In this document: positions 1 through 5,263 of the stretch, piece after piece
Layout: each line of letters opens with the position of its first letter
Numbering within the stretch: the stretch's first letter is position 1
From: Verrucomicrobiales bacterium
GTDB taxonomy: Bacteria > Verrucomicrobiota > Verrucomicrobiia > Verrucomicrobiales > DEV007
Assembly (NCBI GenBank): GCA_017991025.1
Contig: JAGNMT010000308.1
Location: 1-5,263, forward strand
DNA length: 5,263 nucleotides
Direction: 5' to 3'
Program-made: the position numbers and the translations under genes
The notes under the pieces: model-generated
Told to the model about the DNA's origin: nothing
The model's input: the letters and a program-made list of their open reading frames with translations, nothing else
Database searches by the model: none

Positions 1-199
1 CTATCGTCCCGTCGAGGTACCGCTGTGGTCGACCCTACCCGCACAATGGAACAGTCTTCCGCAGCTCACGGGCCCTCCAGATCACGCCTGCGTCGCGGAA
101 CCTGTCGATGTCGCGGTATTTTCACTGGTACCCTGCCCTTCCTCTTTTGATCCAGTTTCCTCCTGAAACAAGACACGGAAAAAGAGAATCCAACGCGGA
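1..199. other. Left-edge stretch without a supported gene
   Basis: No gene can be supported here. On the plus strand one frame is open from base 2 to a TGA at 164-166 (54 codons, Pro- and Val-rich). It could be the tail of a gene entering from the left and ending convergently with the DUF1345 gene, but I recognise nothing in it and an open frame of this length is common by chance at this GC. A GTTTC/GAAAC inverted repeat at 155-169 lies downstream of the DUF1345 stop. It has a 5-bp stem and no T-tract, so I do not call it a terminator. The KpnI hexamer GGTACC occurs at 16-21 and 127-132, with no evident meaning. Confidence 0.4.
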
Positions 200-889
200 T
201 CACAGCAAAGTGGTCGCGAGATTGATACTAAAGGCAAGAATGACGGTGTTGAACAAAAAGGCGAGGAGACTATGGATGAGCACCGTCCGACGCATCGTCC
301 GCCCCGTGATTTGCACATCAGAGACTTGGAAAGTCATCCCGATGACAAACGAAAAATACGCGAAGTCGATGAAATCCGGGTCCTCCTTTCCCGGAAAGGA
401 AAGACCGGGATCGGACTCGCCCGCGCGGCCTTCGCTCGGGAGGTAGTATAGGTGCGTGTAATGAACGGCGAGGAGCGTGTGGACGAGAAACCACGACAAC
501 GCGACCGTGCCCGCGGCGAGGACGATCGGGGAAATCACGGCGGTGCCGGAGAGGTCTTTTGCATGGCTCAACAAAATGCCTGCACCGAATAAACTGGTCA
601 GGGCCCCGGCCACCATCGAGATCGCGATGCCGATCCGACCGGAGTCCTGATTGCGGGCATCCCGGACCCGAGCTTTTGCACCACTGGACAACATGCCCCC
701 CAAAGCAAGGAGGATGCTCGTCAGTGCAAACACGTCCCACGTGAGAATGATCCGCACTGGGAATCTTACCCACCAGCTCAGGACAAAAAAGGTGCCGCCC
801 GCCACCAAAAGTGCGGTGAGCAAATGATGATGCGACTCCGCCTCCAACAATTTCCGTATCAAGGATCGGTTCCGGCGTAAATTGGTCAT
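200..889 (-). CDS. DUF1345 family integral membrane protein
   Basis: This encodes a 229-residue inner-membrane protein of the uncharacterised DUF1345 family, whose substrate or role is unknown. Hydrophobic segments lie at about residues 22-40, 47-67, 86-108, 119-140 and 201-226, with a further weakly hydrophobic stretch at 173-188. Family hallmarks, recalled from known members, are WDVFAL (51-56), an arginine-rich loop with ARNQDSGR (78-85), LSWFLVHTLLAVHYTHLYY (131-149), LSFPGKEDPDFIDF (163-176) and the near-invariant TFQVSDVQIT (186-195) followed by RTMRR. The length is normal for the family. The frame is open upstream to an ATG at 1147, but those 86 extra codons look non-coding, so I start at the ATG at 889, just before the basic N-terminus and first helix. 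No clear ribosome binding site precedes it. It lies 374 bases beyond the helicase stop and probably has its own promoter, unrelated to the defence-like operon. Confidence 0.9.
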   Translation of the reverse strand: MTNLRRNRSLIRKLLEAESHHHLLTALLVAGGTFFVLSWWVRFPVRIILTWDVFALTSILLALGGMLSSGAKARVRDARNQDSGRIGIAISMVAGALTSLFGAGILLSHAKDLSGTAVISPIVLAAGTVALSWFLVHTLLAVHYTHLYYLPSEGRAGESDPGLSFPGKEDPDFIDFAYFSFVIGMTFQVSDVQITGRTMRRTVLIHSLLAFLFNTVILAFSINLATTLL

Positions 890-1263
890 GGAAATTTGAA
901 GAACGTCAATTTGCAGATTCTGCGAAATGCTCCGCAAGACAAGCGATTTTCCTCGCGGTGCCCGAAAAGCGATGAAGCAATTGGGGAATGTAAAGACACT
1001 CTTTCTTGTCCAATTTTCAGCGATGAAATCACTCTTTCTTTCGGCTTTATGATCGCCCCGAAGGAATTGCGATCCGCCGTCCGGGACTCCCTCAAAAACT
1101 CGTTGAAACAGTATCGGAGCTGACTCGCGCCGGGAAGGGGTGTCCATTCAGCAATATGGGCAAGTTATCCCTGAAAAATCCGTCGAATCTCCCGACGAAA
1201 TCGAGGAGAAACTCCACGATCTCGCACGACTCCTCGCCGAAAAATTGGCTCGCAGACCAAACG
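890..1263. other. Intergenic region between helicase gene and DUF1345
   Basis: No confident gene lies in these 374 bases. They must hold the DUF1345 promoter on the minus strand. Part of the stretch (about 890-1060) is richer in A and T and polypyrimidine runs. An 11-base direct repeat, CACTCTTTCTT, occurs at 997-1007 and 1030-1040, exactly 33 bases apart. A 7-bp inverted repeat (CGAGGAG at 1202-1208, CTCCTCG at 1230-1236) lies below the helicase stop. It has a 21-base loop and no T-tract, so a terminator is not supported. On the plus strand, frames at about 1027-1145 and 1107-1310 look weakly protein-like; they are treated separately. Confidence 0.5.
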
Positions 1264-1310
1264 TTAGCGCATATCATCCAGAAACTCCGAGGCCGGATCC
1301 ACGCTGGTGA
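1107..1310 (+). other. Uncertain plus-strand reading frame, possible gene remnant
   Basis: A plus-strand frame is open after a stop at 1104-1106 and ends at TGA 1308-1310. The first usable start is a GTG at 1140, giving about 56 residues. From there it reads like a small soluble protein: VSIQQYGQVIPEK, then an amphipathic charged helix (PDEIEEKLHDLARLLAEKL), then a Pro-rich tail. Another plus frame just upstream (about 1027-1145) also looks plausible (GLPQKLVETVSELTRAGK). Joining them would need a single-base frameshift near the G-run at 1137-1140. The two parts together could be a decayed small gene. The end overlaps the helicase 3' end antisense by 47 bases. I do not recognise a family, and chance openness at this GC is a serious alternative. 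Confidence 0.2.
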
Positions 1311-3333
1311 GGAGGAGATGGTCTCTTGCCCGGGTGCAAGCGACGTAGAGAAGGTGTCTCTCGGTGTCGTAGACTTCCTGCAAGTCCGCATCGTCGCCCA
1401 CGGTTTCGATGCGCTCCTGTAGTGGTATGATCTCATCGTCGCAGGCCATTACGACGACAGAACGAAACTCCAGCCCTTTGGCCAGATGCATGGTGCTGAT
1501 TGAAAGATGACCATTAGTTGTCTCGACGTGCTCATCGAGAATTTTATAGGGCAGGCCGGTCGTTTTTACCGCAGATTCAGCCCGCTGCAGTTGTGCCGGG
1601 GAACGCACAAAAACGCCGAACTCGTGGGGCAGGGTGCCTGCCTCGATCTGTTCTGAGATCCATTTCCCGACACACTGATTCTCTTCGGACTCGTTTTTGA
1701 GCACCTGTATCATGGGTGGCGGGCCATTAAAGACCGAGACCGTATCCTGCCGACTTTCCGTGTTGCCGTCGACATCTGCGACCTCCGGACCGAGGAGTCG
1801 GTCTGCCTGCATCCGGATCTGGTGAGAGGTGCGGTAGTTTACGCGGAGGTTGCGCGAGCGTCCGCGTATGTCTACGCCGAGAGATTTCCAGGAGAATGGC
1901 AGCTGAAAAATGCGCTGTCCCAGATCCCCCGCAAAAAAGAGAGCATCCGGGCGACCTTCTCCGAGGGCTGCAAAAAAGCGGAGGTGAGCGACGCTGATGT
2001 CCTGTGCTTCATCTACGACGGCGAAATCGTAGGGCTGATTCTTTGTCTGGGCCAGTGAGGCGGCCAGCCGGGTGAAAAGACCTGCCTGCGTGATGAGATT
2101 CTTCTCCCGCATCTGTGATTGAACCCTCTTTACCATCTCCCATAACAGGGTTCGCTGGGCTTCGGGGAGCCTCGTTTTCCGGCCGAGGCGAGCGACATCA
2201 CGATACGATTCCCAGGTATCCAGTTGCCAGGCATCGACCACTTGCTCCCACTCGGCCAGGAGAAAAGAAAGGCTGAATTTGTGCCCTTCCACTTCTTTGG
2301 ATGCTTCTTCGATAAGATCCCGAATCACCTCCGTGGTCGCTAGATTCACCGACCCCACATTGGCCTTATAGAGCCGGATGCCGAGAGAGGGCAGAGAATG
2401 CACATCGATGCGTTCGGCGAGGCGCGGTTCGCTACCGATTAGCCTCTTCAGCTTCGTTTTCAGGGCGTTCGCCAACGTATCTGAAAAGGTTGTCAGGAGC
2501 ACTCGTGCGTCTGGATGGAGACGGGCGAGGCGCACCGCACGATGGAGGGCCACGATCGTCTTTCCGGTTCCTGCAGAACCGGAGATTCTTGCCGGTCCGG
2601 AGTAGTCGCGTTCGACAAACTCACGTTGGGCCGGGTGTAGAAATACAGTCCACTTTTCCCATGGGAAATCGAGAGCGAGTTGTAGCTCCTCGACATTGGT
2701 CATCACCCGGAAGCGGCGGAGGGCGTCGGGATGGTCAAAGGGTTCTGCGACGGGATCGACTACGGTGGTGGTGACAGGCTTACCACCGGTAGCGAGTTCC
2801 AGCAATGCCTCGGCAGCCTCGGCGGGTAGCCGGTCTGCGAGTAGGAGAAGGGTGTCTTCGGTCGCCTTTCGCACATCGTTCAGCCATTCTGGCGGAACGC
2901 CATATCCCAAAAGTTCGTCGTCGTGTCGTTTGCTGAAAATCGCAGGCTTCTCGATGATCGGTAGTTCCGCCTGCACATAGACCGGCACCAGTATCTCCTG
3001 CACCGTTTCGCGGATCTCCACCAGCTGTGCCGCGCCCGTTTTCGGATGCGTTTCGAGTTTACGACGGGAGGCCCAGTCGTAGGCTTTGTCGTGATGGTCT
3101 ACGTAGCACAACAGGAGACTGCCAGAAGACCTGTGGACGATGAGACGAATGTCTGAGCTCACCCGCACCGACCAGAAGTTTTTGTCCTTCGCCGCATCGA
3201 GCTTGTGGAAGCTCATCCCCGGGTTCGCCGGATTGATCTGGAGATCGAAAGCGGTGGTTTTTACTGACTTTTGTTCTTCGCCTGTCAGGCGGGCGAGAGA
3301 GTCGGTGAAGGTGTCGGCGATGCGGAAGTCCAT
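1264..3333 (-). CDS. RelE/YoeB-like domain fused to UvrD/Rep superfamily 1 helicase
   Basis: This encodes 689 residues in two parts. Residues 1 to about 92 resemble a RelE/YoeB-type mRNA interferase fold: an N-terminal helix pair, then FHKLDAAKDKNFWSVRV (42-58), SDIRLIVHR (60-68) and LCYVDHHDKAYDW (75-87). Candidate catalytic-type residues are R57, R63, H80, H81 and Y85. A linker (93-205) leads to a complete SF1A helicase: Q-motif LHPAQREF (232-239), Walker A GSAGTGKT (252-259), motif Ia TTFSDTLANALK (281-292), Walker B VVDEAQD (439-445), motif III GDLGQRIF (469-476), motif IV NYRTS (499-503), motif V TMHLAKGLEF (614-623) and motif VI YVACTRAR (663-670). It is therefore predicted to be an ATP-dependent 3'-5' DNA translocase. 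I see no nuclease domain at the C-terminus. The ATG lies nine bases after the PIN gene stop with no good ribosome binding site, so it is probably translated by coupling within the same transcript. Whether the RelE part is an active toxin or only a targeting module cannot be told. Confidence 0.9.
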   Translation of the reverse strand: MDFRIADTFTDSLARLTGEEQKSVKTTAFDLQINPANPGMSFHKLDAAKDKNFWSVRVSSDIRLIVHRSSGSLLLCYVDHHDKAYDWASRRKLETHPKTGAAQLVEIRETVQEILVPVYVQAELPIIEKPAIFSKRHDDELLGYGVPPEWLNDVRKATEDTLLLLADRLPAEAAEALLELATGGKPVTTTVVDPVAEPFDHPDALRRFRVMTNVEELQLALDFPWEKWTVFLHPAQREFVERDYSGPARISGSAGTGKTIVALHRAVRLARLHPDARVLLTTFSDTLANALKTKLKRLIGSEPRLAERIDVHSLPSLGIRLYKANVGSVNLATTEVIRDLIEEASKEVEGHKFSLSFLLAEWEQVVDAWQLDTWESYRDVARLGRKTRLPEAQRTLLWEMVKRVQSQMREKNLITQAGLFTRLAASLAQTKNQPYDFAVVDEAQDISVAHLRFFAALGEGRPDALFFAGDLGQRIFQLPFSWKSLGVDIRGRSRNLRVNYRTSHQIRMQADRLLGPEVADVDGNTESRQDTVSVFNGPPPMIQVLKNESEENQCVGKWISEQIEAGTLPHEFGVFVRSPAQLQRAESAVKTTGLPYKILDEHVETTNGHLSISTMHLAKGLEFRSVVVMACDDEIIPLQERIETVGDDADLQEVYDTERHLLYVACTRARDHLLLTSVDPASEFLDDMR

Positions 3334-3342
3334 GGGGGATGC

Positions 3343-3891
3343 TTAGAGATCGTCGAGGAGACGATTCGCAAAGACCGGCAGGGTTTTGCCCAGGCGGATG
3401 AGGACATCCTCGATTTCGATGTTGCGTTTCCCTGCAATTTCTCCAAGGCAAGCGACCACTCGCATGGGTTCCATCTCGTAGAGGATCGTCAGATAGTCCT
3501 GCGGATGTTCCGCTGTGACTTGCCATGGATCGAGGGACTCTTTTGGAAAGTGCCGCAGATTAAAAGTGAGGATCAATGGGCACCCACCTTTGATTGCGGC
3601 GGCCAGCACATGCCTGTCTTTTGAATCGTTTGACAGATCAGAGAGCAGGTTCTCGTATCCACCGATAATCGATTCAGGGAAGGCCAATCTGATTTCGCTC
3701 TGGAAAGAAGCCGCCACCTCTGCGTCCCATTGGAGCTTATTGAGATGAGTCCGATTCACTTCATTGAGAATCTCCTCTGACCAATGAGGAACGAACAATC
3801 GGGGGCGCTCCGCCAGCCTCAAGAGAAGATCACAAACGCCGTAATTGGCGAGCACACAGGAGTCGATTACGACTTTGTAGTCGGCTCTCAT
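3343..3891 (-). CDS. PIN-domain ribonuclease toxin, VapC50-like
   Basis: This encodes a 182-residue PIN-domain protein, predicted to be the metal-dependent RNase toxin of a type II toxin-antitoxin pair. The N-terminal strand KVVIDSCVLAN (6-16) carries the first acidic residue, D10. The second is E40 or E44 in WSEEILNEV (37-45). KDRHVLAAAI (91-100) carries D92. The last core strand is LILTFNLRHF (106-115). Many PIN proteins have Asp where this one has His114 (TxNxxDF). The C-terminal extension (about 128-182), with HPQDYL and ending NRLLDDL, is longer than in a minimal VapC. From memory it matches the Mycobacterium tuberculosis VapC50 (Rv3749c) type, whose partner is also excisionase-like. The ATG overlaps the antitoxin TGA as ATGA, and a GGAGAGGA sequence directly precedes it. 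This is classic translational coupling of toxin to antitoxin. Confidence 0.9.
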   Translation of the reverse strand: MRADYKVVIDSCVLANYGVCDLLLRLAERPRLFVPHWSEEILNEVNRTHLNKLQWDAEVAASFQSEIRLAFPESIIGGYENLLSDLSNDSKDRHVLAAAIKGGCPLILTFNLRHFPKESLDPWQVTAEHPQDYLTILYEMEPMRVVACLGEIAGKRNIEIEDVLIRLGKTLPVFANRLLDDL

Positions 3892-4343
3892 TCCTCTCCA
3901 GTGTAATCGGAGTCGTATTTGCCGGAAGCGATGACCTTGTCTGCCATGCGATCCAAAGCTTCGCGCCGGGTTCGGTCGCGGTGCCTTTCGTAGGTAAGTA
4001 GATCGCGGAAAGTTACCCGGCGATGAGTGCCGACCTTATGATGAGGGATGTCACCCTTTTCGAGCAGATCGACCAAGTGCTGGCGCGAAACACCCAGATA
4101 GTTCGCCGCTGCCTGAGTGGTAAAAGCTTCGTCCTCAGGCATCATCACGATGGCTTTGTGCTCAGACATCAGCCGGATAATCCGGGCGAGATGGGTGAAG
4201 AGAACCTCGGGGATGTGGGTTCGGTTGCCCTGTCCGTCGATCAATGCCACGTGGTCGGGCTTCGTGAACAGCTTTGCCAGTTCCGCGAGCTGATCATCGG
4301 GGATCAGGGAAGGGTCGAGTCGGTTGTTTCGGGTGGTGAGCAT
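3888..4343 (-). CDS. Excisionase-family helix-turn-helix antitoxin, VapB50-like
   Basis: This encodes a 151-residue DNA-binding protein with a MerR/excisionase-type winged helix-turn-helix (HTH_17 type) at about residues 74-118: FTTQAAANYLGVSRQHLVDL (74-93), the turn EKGDIPHHKVG (95-105), then the wing THRRVTFRDLLTY (106-118). The N-terminal 70 residues are a helical region containing LPDDQL-like and HLARIIRLMS (51-60) segments seen in antitoxins of this group. The acidic C-terminal tail (YDSDYTGEE) could occupy the toxin's active-site groove. As first gene of the operon, followed by a PIN toxin in four-base overlap, it is best read as the antitoxin and autorepressor, with the inverted repeat at 4415-4437 as its likely operator. 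It is unlikely to be a phage excisionase, because no integrase is nearby. The ATG at 4343 has only a weak GGGA upstream. Confidence 0.88.
   Translation of the reverse strand: MLTTRNNRLDPSLIPDDQLAELAKLFTKPDHVALIDGQGNRTHIPEVLFTHLARIIRLMSEHKAIVMMPEDEAFTTQAAANYLGVSRQHLVDLLEKGDIPHHKVGTHRRVTFRDLLTYERHRDRTRREALDRMADKVIASGKYDSDYTGEE
3892..3899 (-). promoter_or_regulatory. Ribosome binding site of the PIN gene inside the antitoxin 3' end
   Basis: On the minus strand GGAGAGGA lies immediately before the PIN ATG. It is formed by the last sense codons of the antitoxin (Gly-Glu-Glu), so ribosomes ending antitoxin translation sit on the toxin start. It supports the ATG at 3891. It is the only strong Shine-Dalgarno-like sequence among the three operon genes. 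Confidence 0.7.
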
Positions 4344-4414
4344 GGTAAATCCCGGATTGGCACCCCGGGTGGTGGGGAGAGTTGAGTGTTTCGACGGACT
4401 TCCGTTGCTTGGGA

Positions 4415-4437
4415 AACCTAACCTAACCGCTTAGGTT
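4415..4437. promoter_or_regulatory. Inverted-repeat operator of the toxin-antitoxin operon
   Basis: A perfect 7-bp inverted repeat, AACCTAA (4420-4426) and TTAGGTT (4431-4437), is separated by CCGC. A second overlapping copy of the left half-site lies at 4415-4421, so three half-sites sit in 23 bases. It lies about 80 bases upstream of the antitoxin start, in the only non-coding gap before the operon and just downstream of a promoter-like element. This is the expected place for an autorepressor site that blocks transcription initiation. Binding by the helix-turn-helix protein is inferred. Confidence 0.6.
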
Positions 4438-4443
4438 GGCAAT

Positions 4444-4472
4444 AAGATATCCGCTATAAACGCTAAATTCGA
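4444..4472 (-). promoter_or_regulatory. Possible sigma-70-type promoter of the toxin-antitoxin operon
   Basis: Reading the minus strand, a -35-like TCGAAT (4467-4472) is followed after 17 bases by a -10-like TATCTT (4444-4449). The match is poor at -35 and fair at -10, but the stretch is the most AT-rich part of the gap. Transcription would start within or next to the inverted repeat, which fits repression by operator binding. Other alignments in the same AT-rich stretch are possible. Confidence 0.35.
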
Positions 4473-4480
4473 CGCATGTG

Positions 4481-4787
4481 CTATGGATTCCGATTGTAAA
4501 TGATCGTATGAATGCCCTGGAGAATCCGATCCGGCACGACCCACCCATCGAAGTCTGTGACGGCGTGTCCCCGATCCGAGCCGTCGAGCCACGAGTAGGC
4601 CAGCCGTGACGACAAACCGCAGCTCACCGAAAACATTCGGGTCTTCGAGACCATCCAGTCGAGGGATACCGCCCCGTCCGGCTCGGGGGCCAACTCGGGA
4701 AGCGGAAGGCCCGCAGGCAGGGCGCGAATGAACGAGCCGGCGGTGGCTACAGCGTTGACGTCGAGGGCCAGAGAGCCGTCGAACGTG
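4481..4787 (-). pseudogene. C-terminal remnant of a small uncharacterised protein
   Basis: The frame is open from 4804 down to the TAG at 4481-4483. It reads FDGSLALDVNAV, then ATAGSFIRALPAGLPLPEL, then PEPDGAVSLDW and WLDGSDRGHA, ending with FDGWVVPDRILQGI. This resembles the C-terminal part of small hypothetical proteins I recall with a DG...P...A...FI/LxALP...P.PDGxxSLxW pattern, often found near toxin-antitoxin or mobile genes. Their function is unknown. No ATG or GTG start exists. The first possible starts are a CTG at 4771 and a TTG at 4693, the second inside the conserved part. The recognisable sequence begins right at the Mod stop codon, as if a deletion removed the gene's first half and the spacer. 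It could still be translated by reinitiation from Mod, but decay is more likely. Confidence 0.5.
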
Positions 4788-5263
4788 CTACACCCGAAAC
4801 ACCTTCATCACCTCATCCCCCAGGTGATTGATCACCTTCACCGCAATCCGCCCGCTGTTTGGTTTCTCGAAGGCACGTGAGGTGTCGCTGTTCAGGGTGG
4901 ACCAGGCTTCGGCGTTGATTTCGGCCTTGAGGGTGGTTTTGAGGGATTTATACGGGTCGTTGGCACCGAGGAAGTAGGCGTGGCGGACGAAGAAGCTCTC
5001 TTCGTTGTAGTCGGTGTCGATGAACCAGCAGGCGATGCCGTCGGCACCGTCGCTGATGACTTCGCCGGTCTGGGGTTTGAAGACATCGACCCCATTCACT
5101 TTCACCCGGATCTTGTCGTCGGGTTCGTTGATGAGAGTGATGTCGGGTTCCCCGAAAATGACAAAGAGGTTGCCTTTGCCGGTGTTCTTGAGGTCTTCGG
5201 CCATGTGGAGGTCGGCATTCATGCGCGCCTTGAGCACAGGGATGCGGCCCAGTTTGCTGAATT
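4788..5263 (-). CDS. mod: Type III-like adenine-specific DNA methyltransferase, C-terminal part
   Basis: This is the last 157 codons of a larger gene that continues past the right edge. The GTG at 5237 is an internal valine, because the frame stays open to the edge as FSKLGRIPVLKARM. The sequence matches, from memory, the conserved tail of site-specific adenine methylases of the Mod/COG2189 group: NADLHMAEDLKNTGKGN, then FVIFGEPD, GADGIACWFIDTDYNEESF, VRHAYFLGANDPYKSLK, and the end KVINHLGDEVMKVFRV. The whole protein would transfer a methyl group from S-adenosylmethionine to adenine in its recognition site. The catalytic DPPY-type and cofactor-binding motifs lie outside the window. The C-terminus looks intact. 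In a type III system the res nuclease-helicase normally follows mod. Here the next genes are the remnant and the toxin-antitoxin operon, so res is absent, displaced or elsewhere. Confidence 0.8.
   Translation of the reverse strand, partial: FSKLGRIPVLKARMNADLHMAEDLKNTGKGNLFVIFGEPDITLINEPDDKIRVKVNGVDVFKPQTGEVISDGADGIACWFIDTDYNEESFFVRHAYFLGANDPYKSLKTTLKAEINAEAWSTLNSDTSRAFEKPNSGRIAVKVINHLGDEVMKVFRV

Noticed and set aside
108..446. 112-codon plus-strand frame
   Set aside because: Most of it is antisense to the conserved C-terminal half of DUF1345, and its residues (many Arg, Lys, Ser) fit a shadow frame.
896..1123. 75-codon plus-strand frame starting at TTG
   Set aside because: It has a weak start, no ribosome binding site and an unconvincing composition; it lies in the presumed promoter region of DUF1345.
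890..1147. 86-codon upstream extension of the DUF1345 frame to an ATG at 1147
   Set aside because: The extra residues are low in hydrophobic pattern, rich in Arg/Ser/Phe, and precede a family protein that is already complete from the ATG at 889.
1202..1236. Inverted repeat CGAGGAG/CTCCTCG as helicase terminator
   Set aside because: It has a 7-bp stem with a 21-base loop and no T-run on the minus strand, so it is not a convincing intrinsic terminator.
3059..3526. 155-codon minus-strand frame across the PIN/helicase junction
   Set aside because: It is the alternate frame of two well-supported genes, with Arg/Pro/His-rich shadow composition.
4361..4371. GC-rich near-palindrome CACCCCGGGTG in the antitoxin leader
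   Set aside because: The arms are five bases around a one-base centre, too tight for a hairpin; it may be chance in a GC-rich leader.
4023..4385. 120-codon plus-strand frame
   Set aside because: It is antisense to the helix-turn-helix antitoxin, which has a clear domain and operon context.
1..5263. tRNA genes, CRISPR arrays, insertion sequences or integrase genes
   Set aside because: I found no regularly spaced repeats, no transposase or integrase motifs and no cloverleaf-like sequence; the excisionase-type protein is better explained as an antitoxin.

Overview
The window is bacterial accessory DNA with GC judged by eye to be in the upper fifties. All convincing genes lie on the minus strand, so it reads from the right edge to the left. 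The organism cannot be named. The gene types (a type III-like DNA methylase, a toxin-antitoxin cassette and a DUF1345 membrane protein) are spread across Proteobacteria, Verrucomicrobiota and other Gram-negative groups, and nothing here separates them.

Right to left: (1) 4788-5263 is the C-terminal part of a type III-style adenine-specific DNA methyltransferase (Mod) that runs off the window edge. (2) 4481-4787 is a reading frame that looks like the C-terminal half of a small uncharacterised protein. It begins against the Mod stop codon and has no credible start, so it is probably a decayed remnant. (3) 4344-4480 is a promoter/operator region with a perfect 7-bp inverted repeat and an extra half-site. 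(4) 3888-4343, 3343-3891 and 1264-3333 form a tight three-gene operon: an excisionase-type helix-turn-helix antitoxin, a PIN-domain (VapC-type) nuclease overlapping it by four bases, and, nine bases later, a 689-residue protein with a RelE/YoeB-like N-terminus joined to a complete UvrD/Rep superfamily 1 helicase. (5) 890-1263 is mainly intergenic, with an uncertain plus-strand reading frame running into the helicase stop. (6) 200-889 is an inner-membrane DUF1345 protein. (7) 1-199 holds no gene I can support.

The centre of interest is the antitoxin/PIN/RelE-helicase operon. It is organised as one transcription unit with an operator in front, and it combines a putative RNase toxin, a repressor-antitoxin, and a second toxin-like fold covalently tied to a DNA translocase motor. 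It lies beside a DNA methylase gene with no restriction subunit visible in the window. Together this looks like a defence or addiction island. Its function is inferred from domain content and layout only. DUF1345 appears to be an ordinary gene outside the island.
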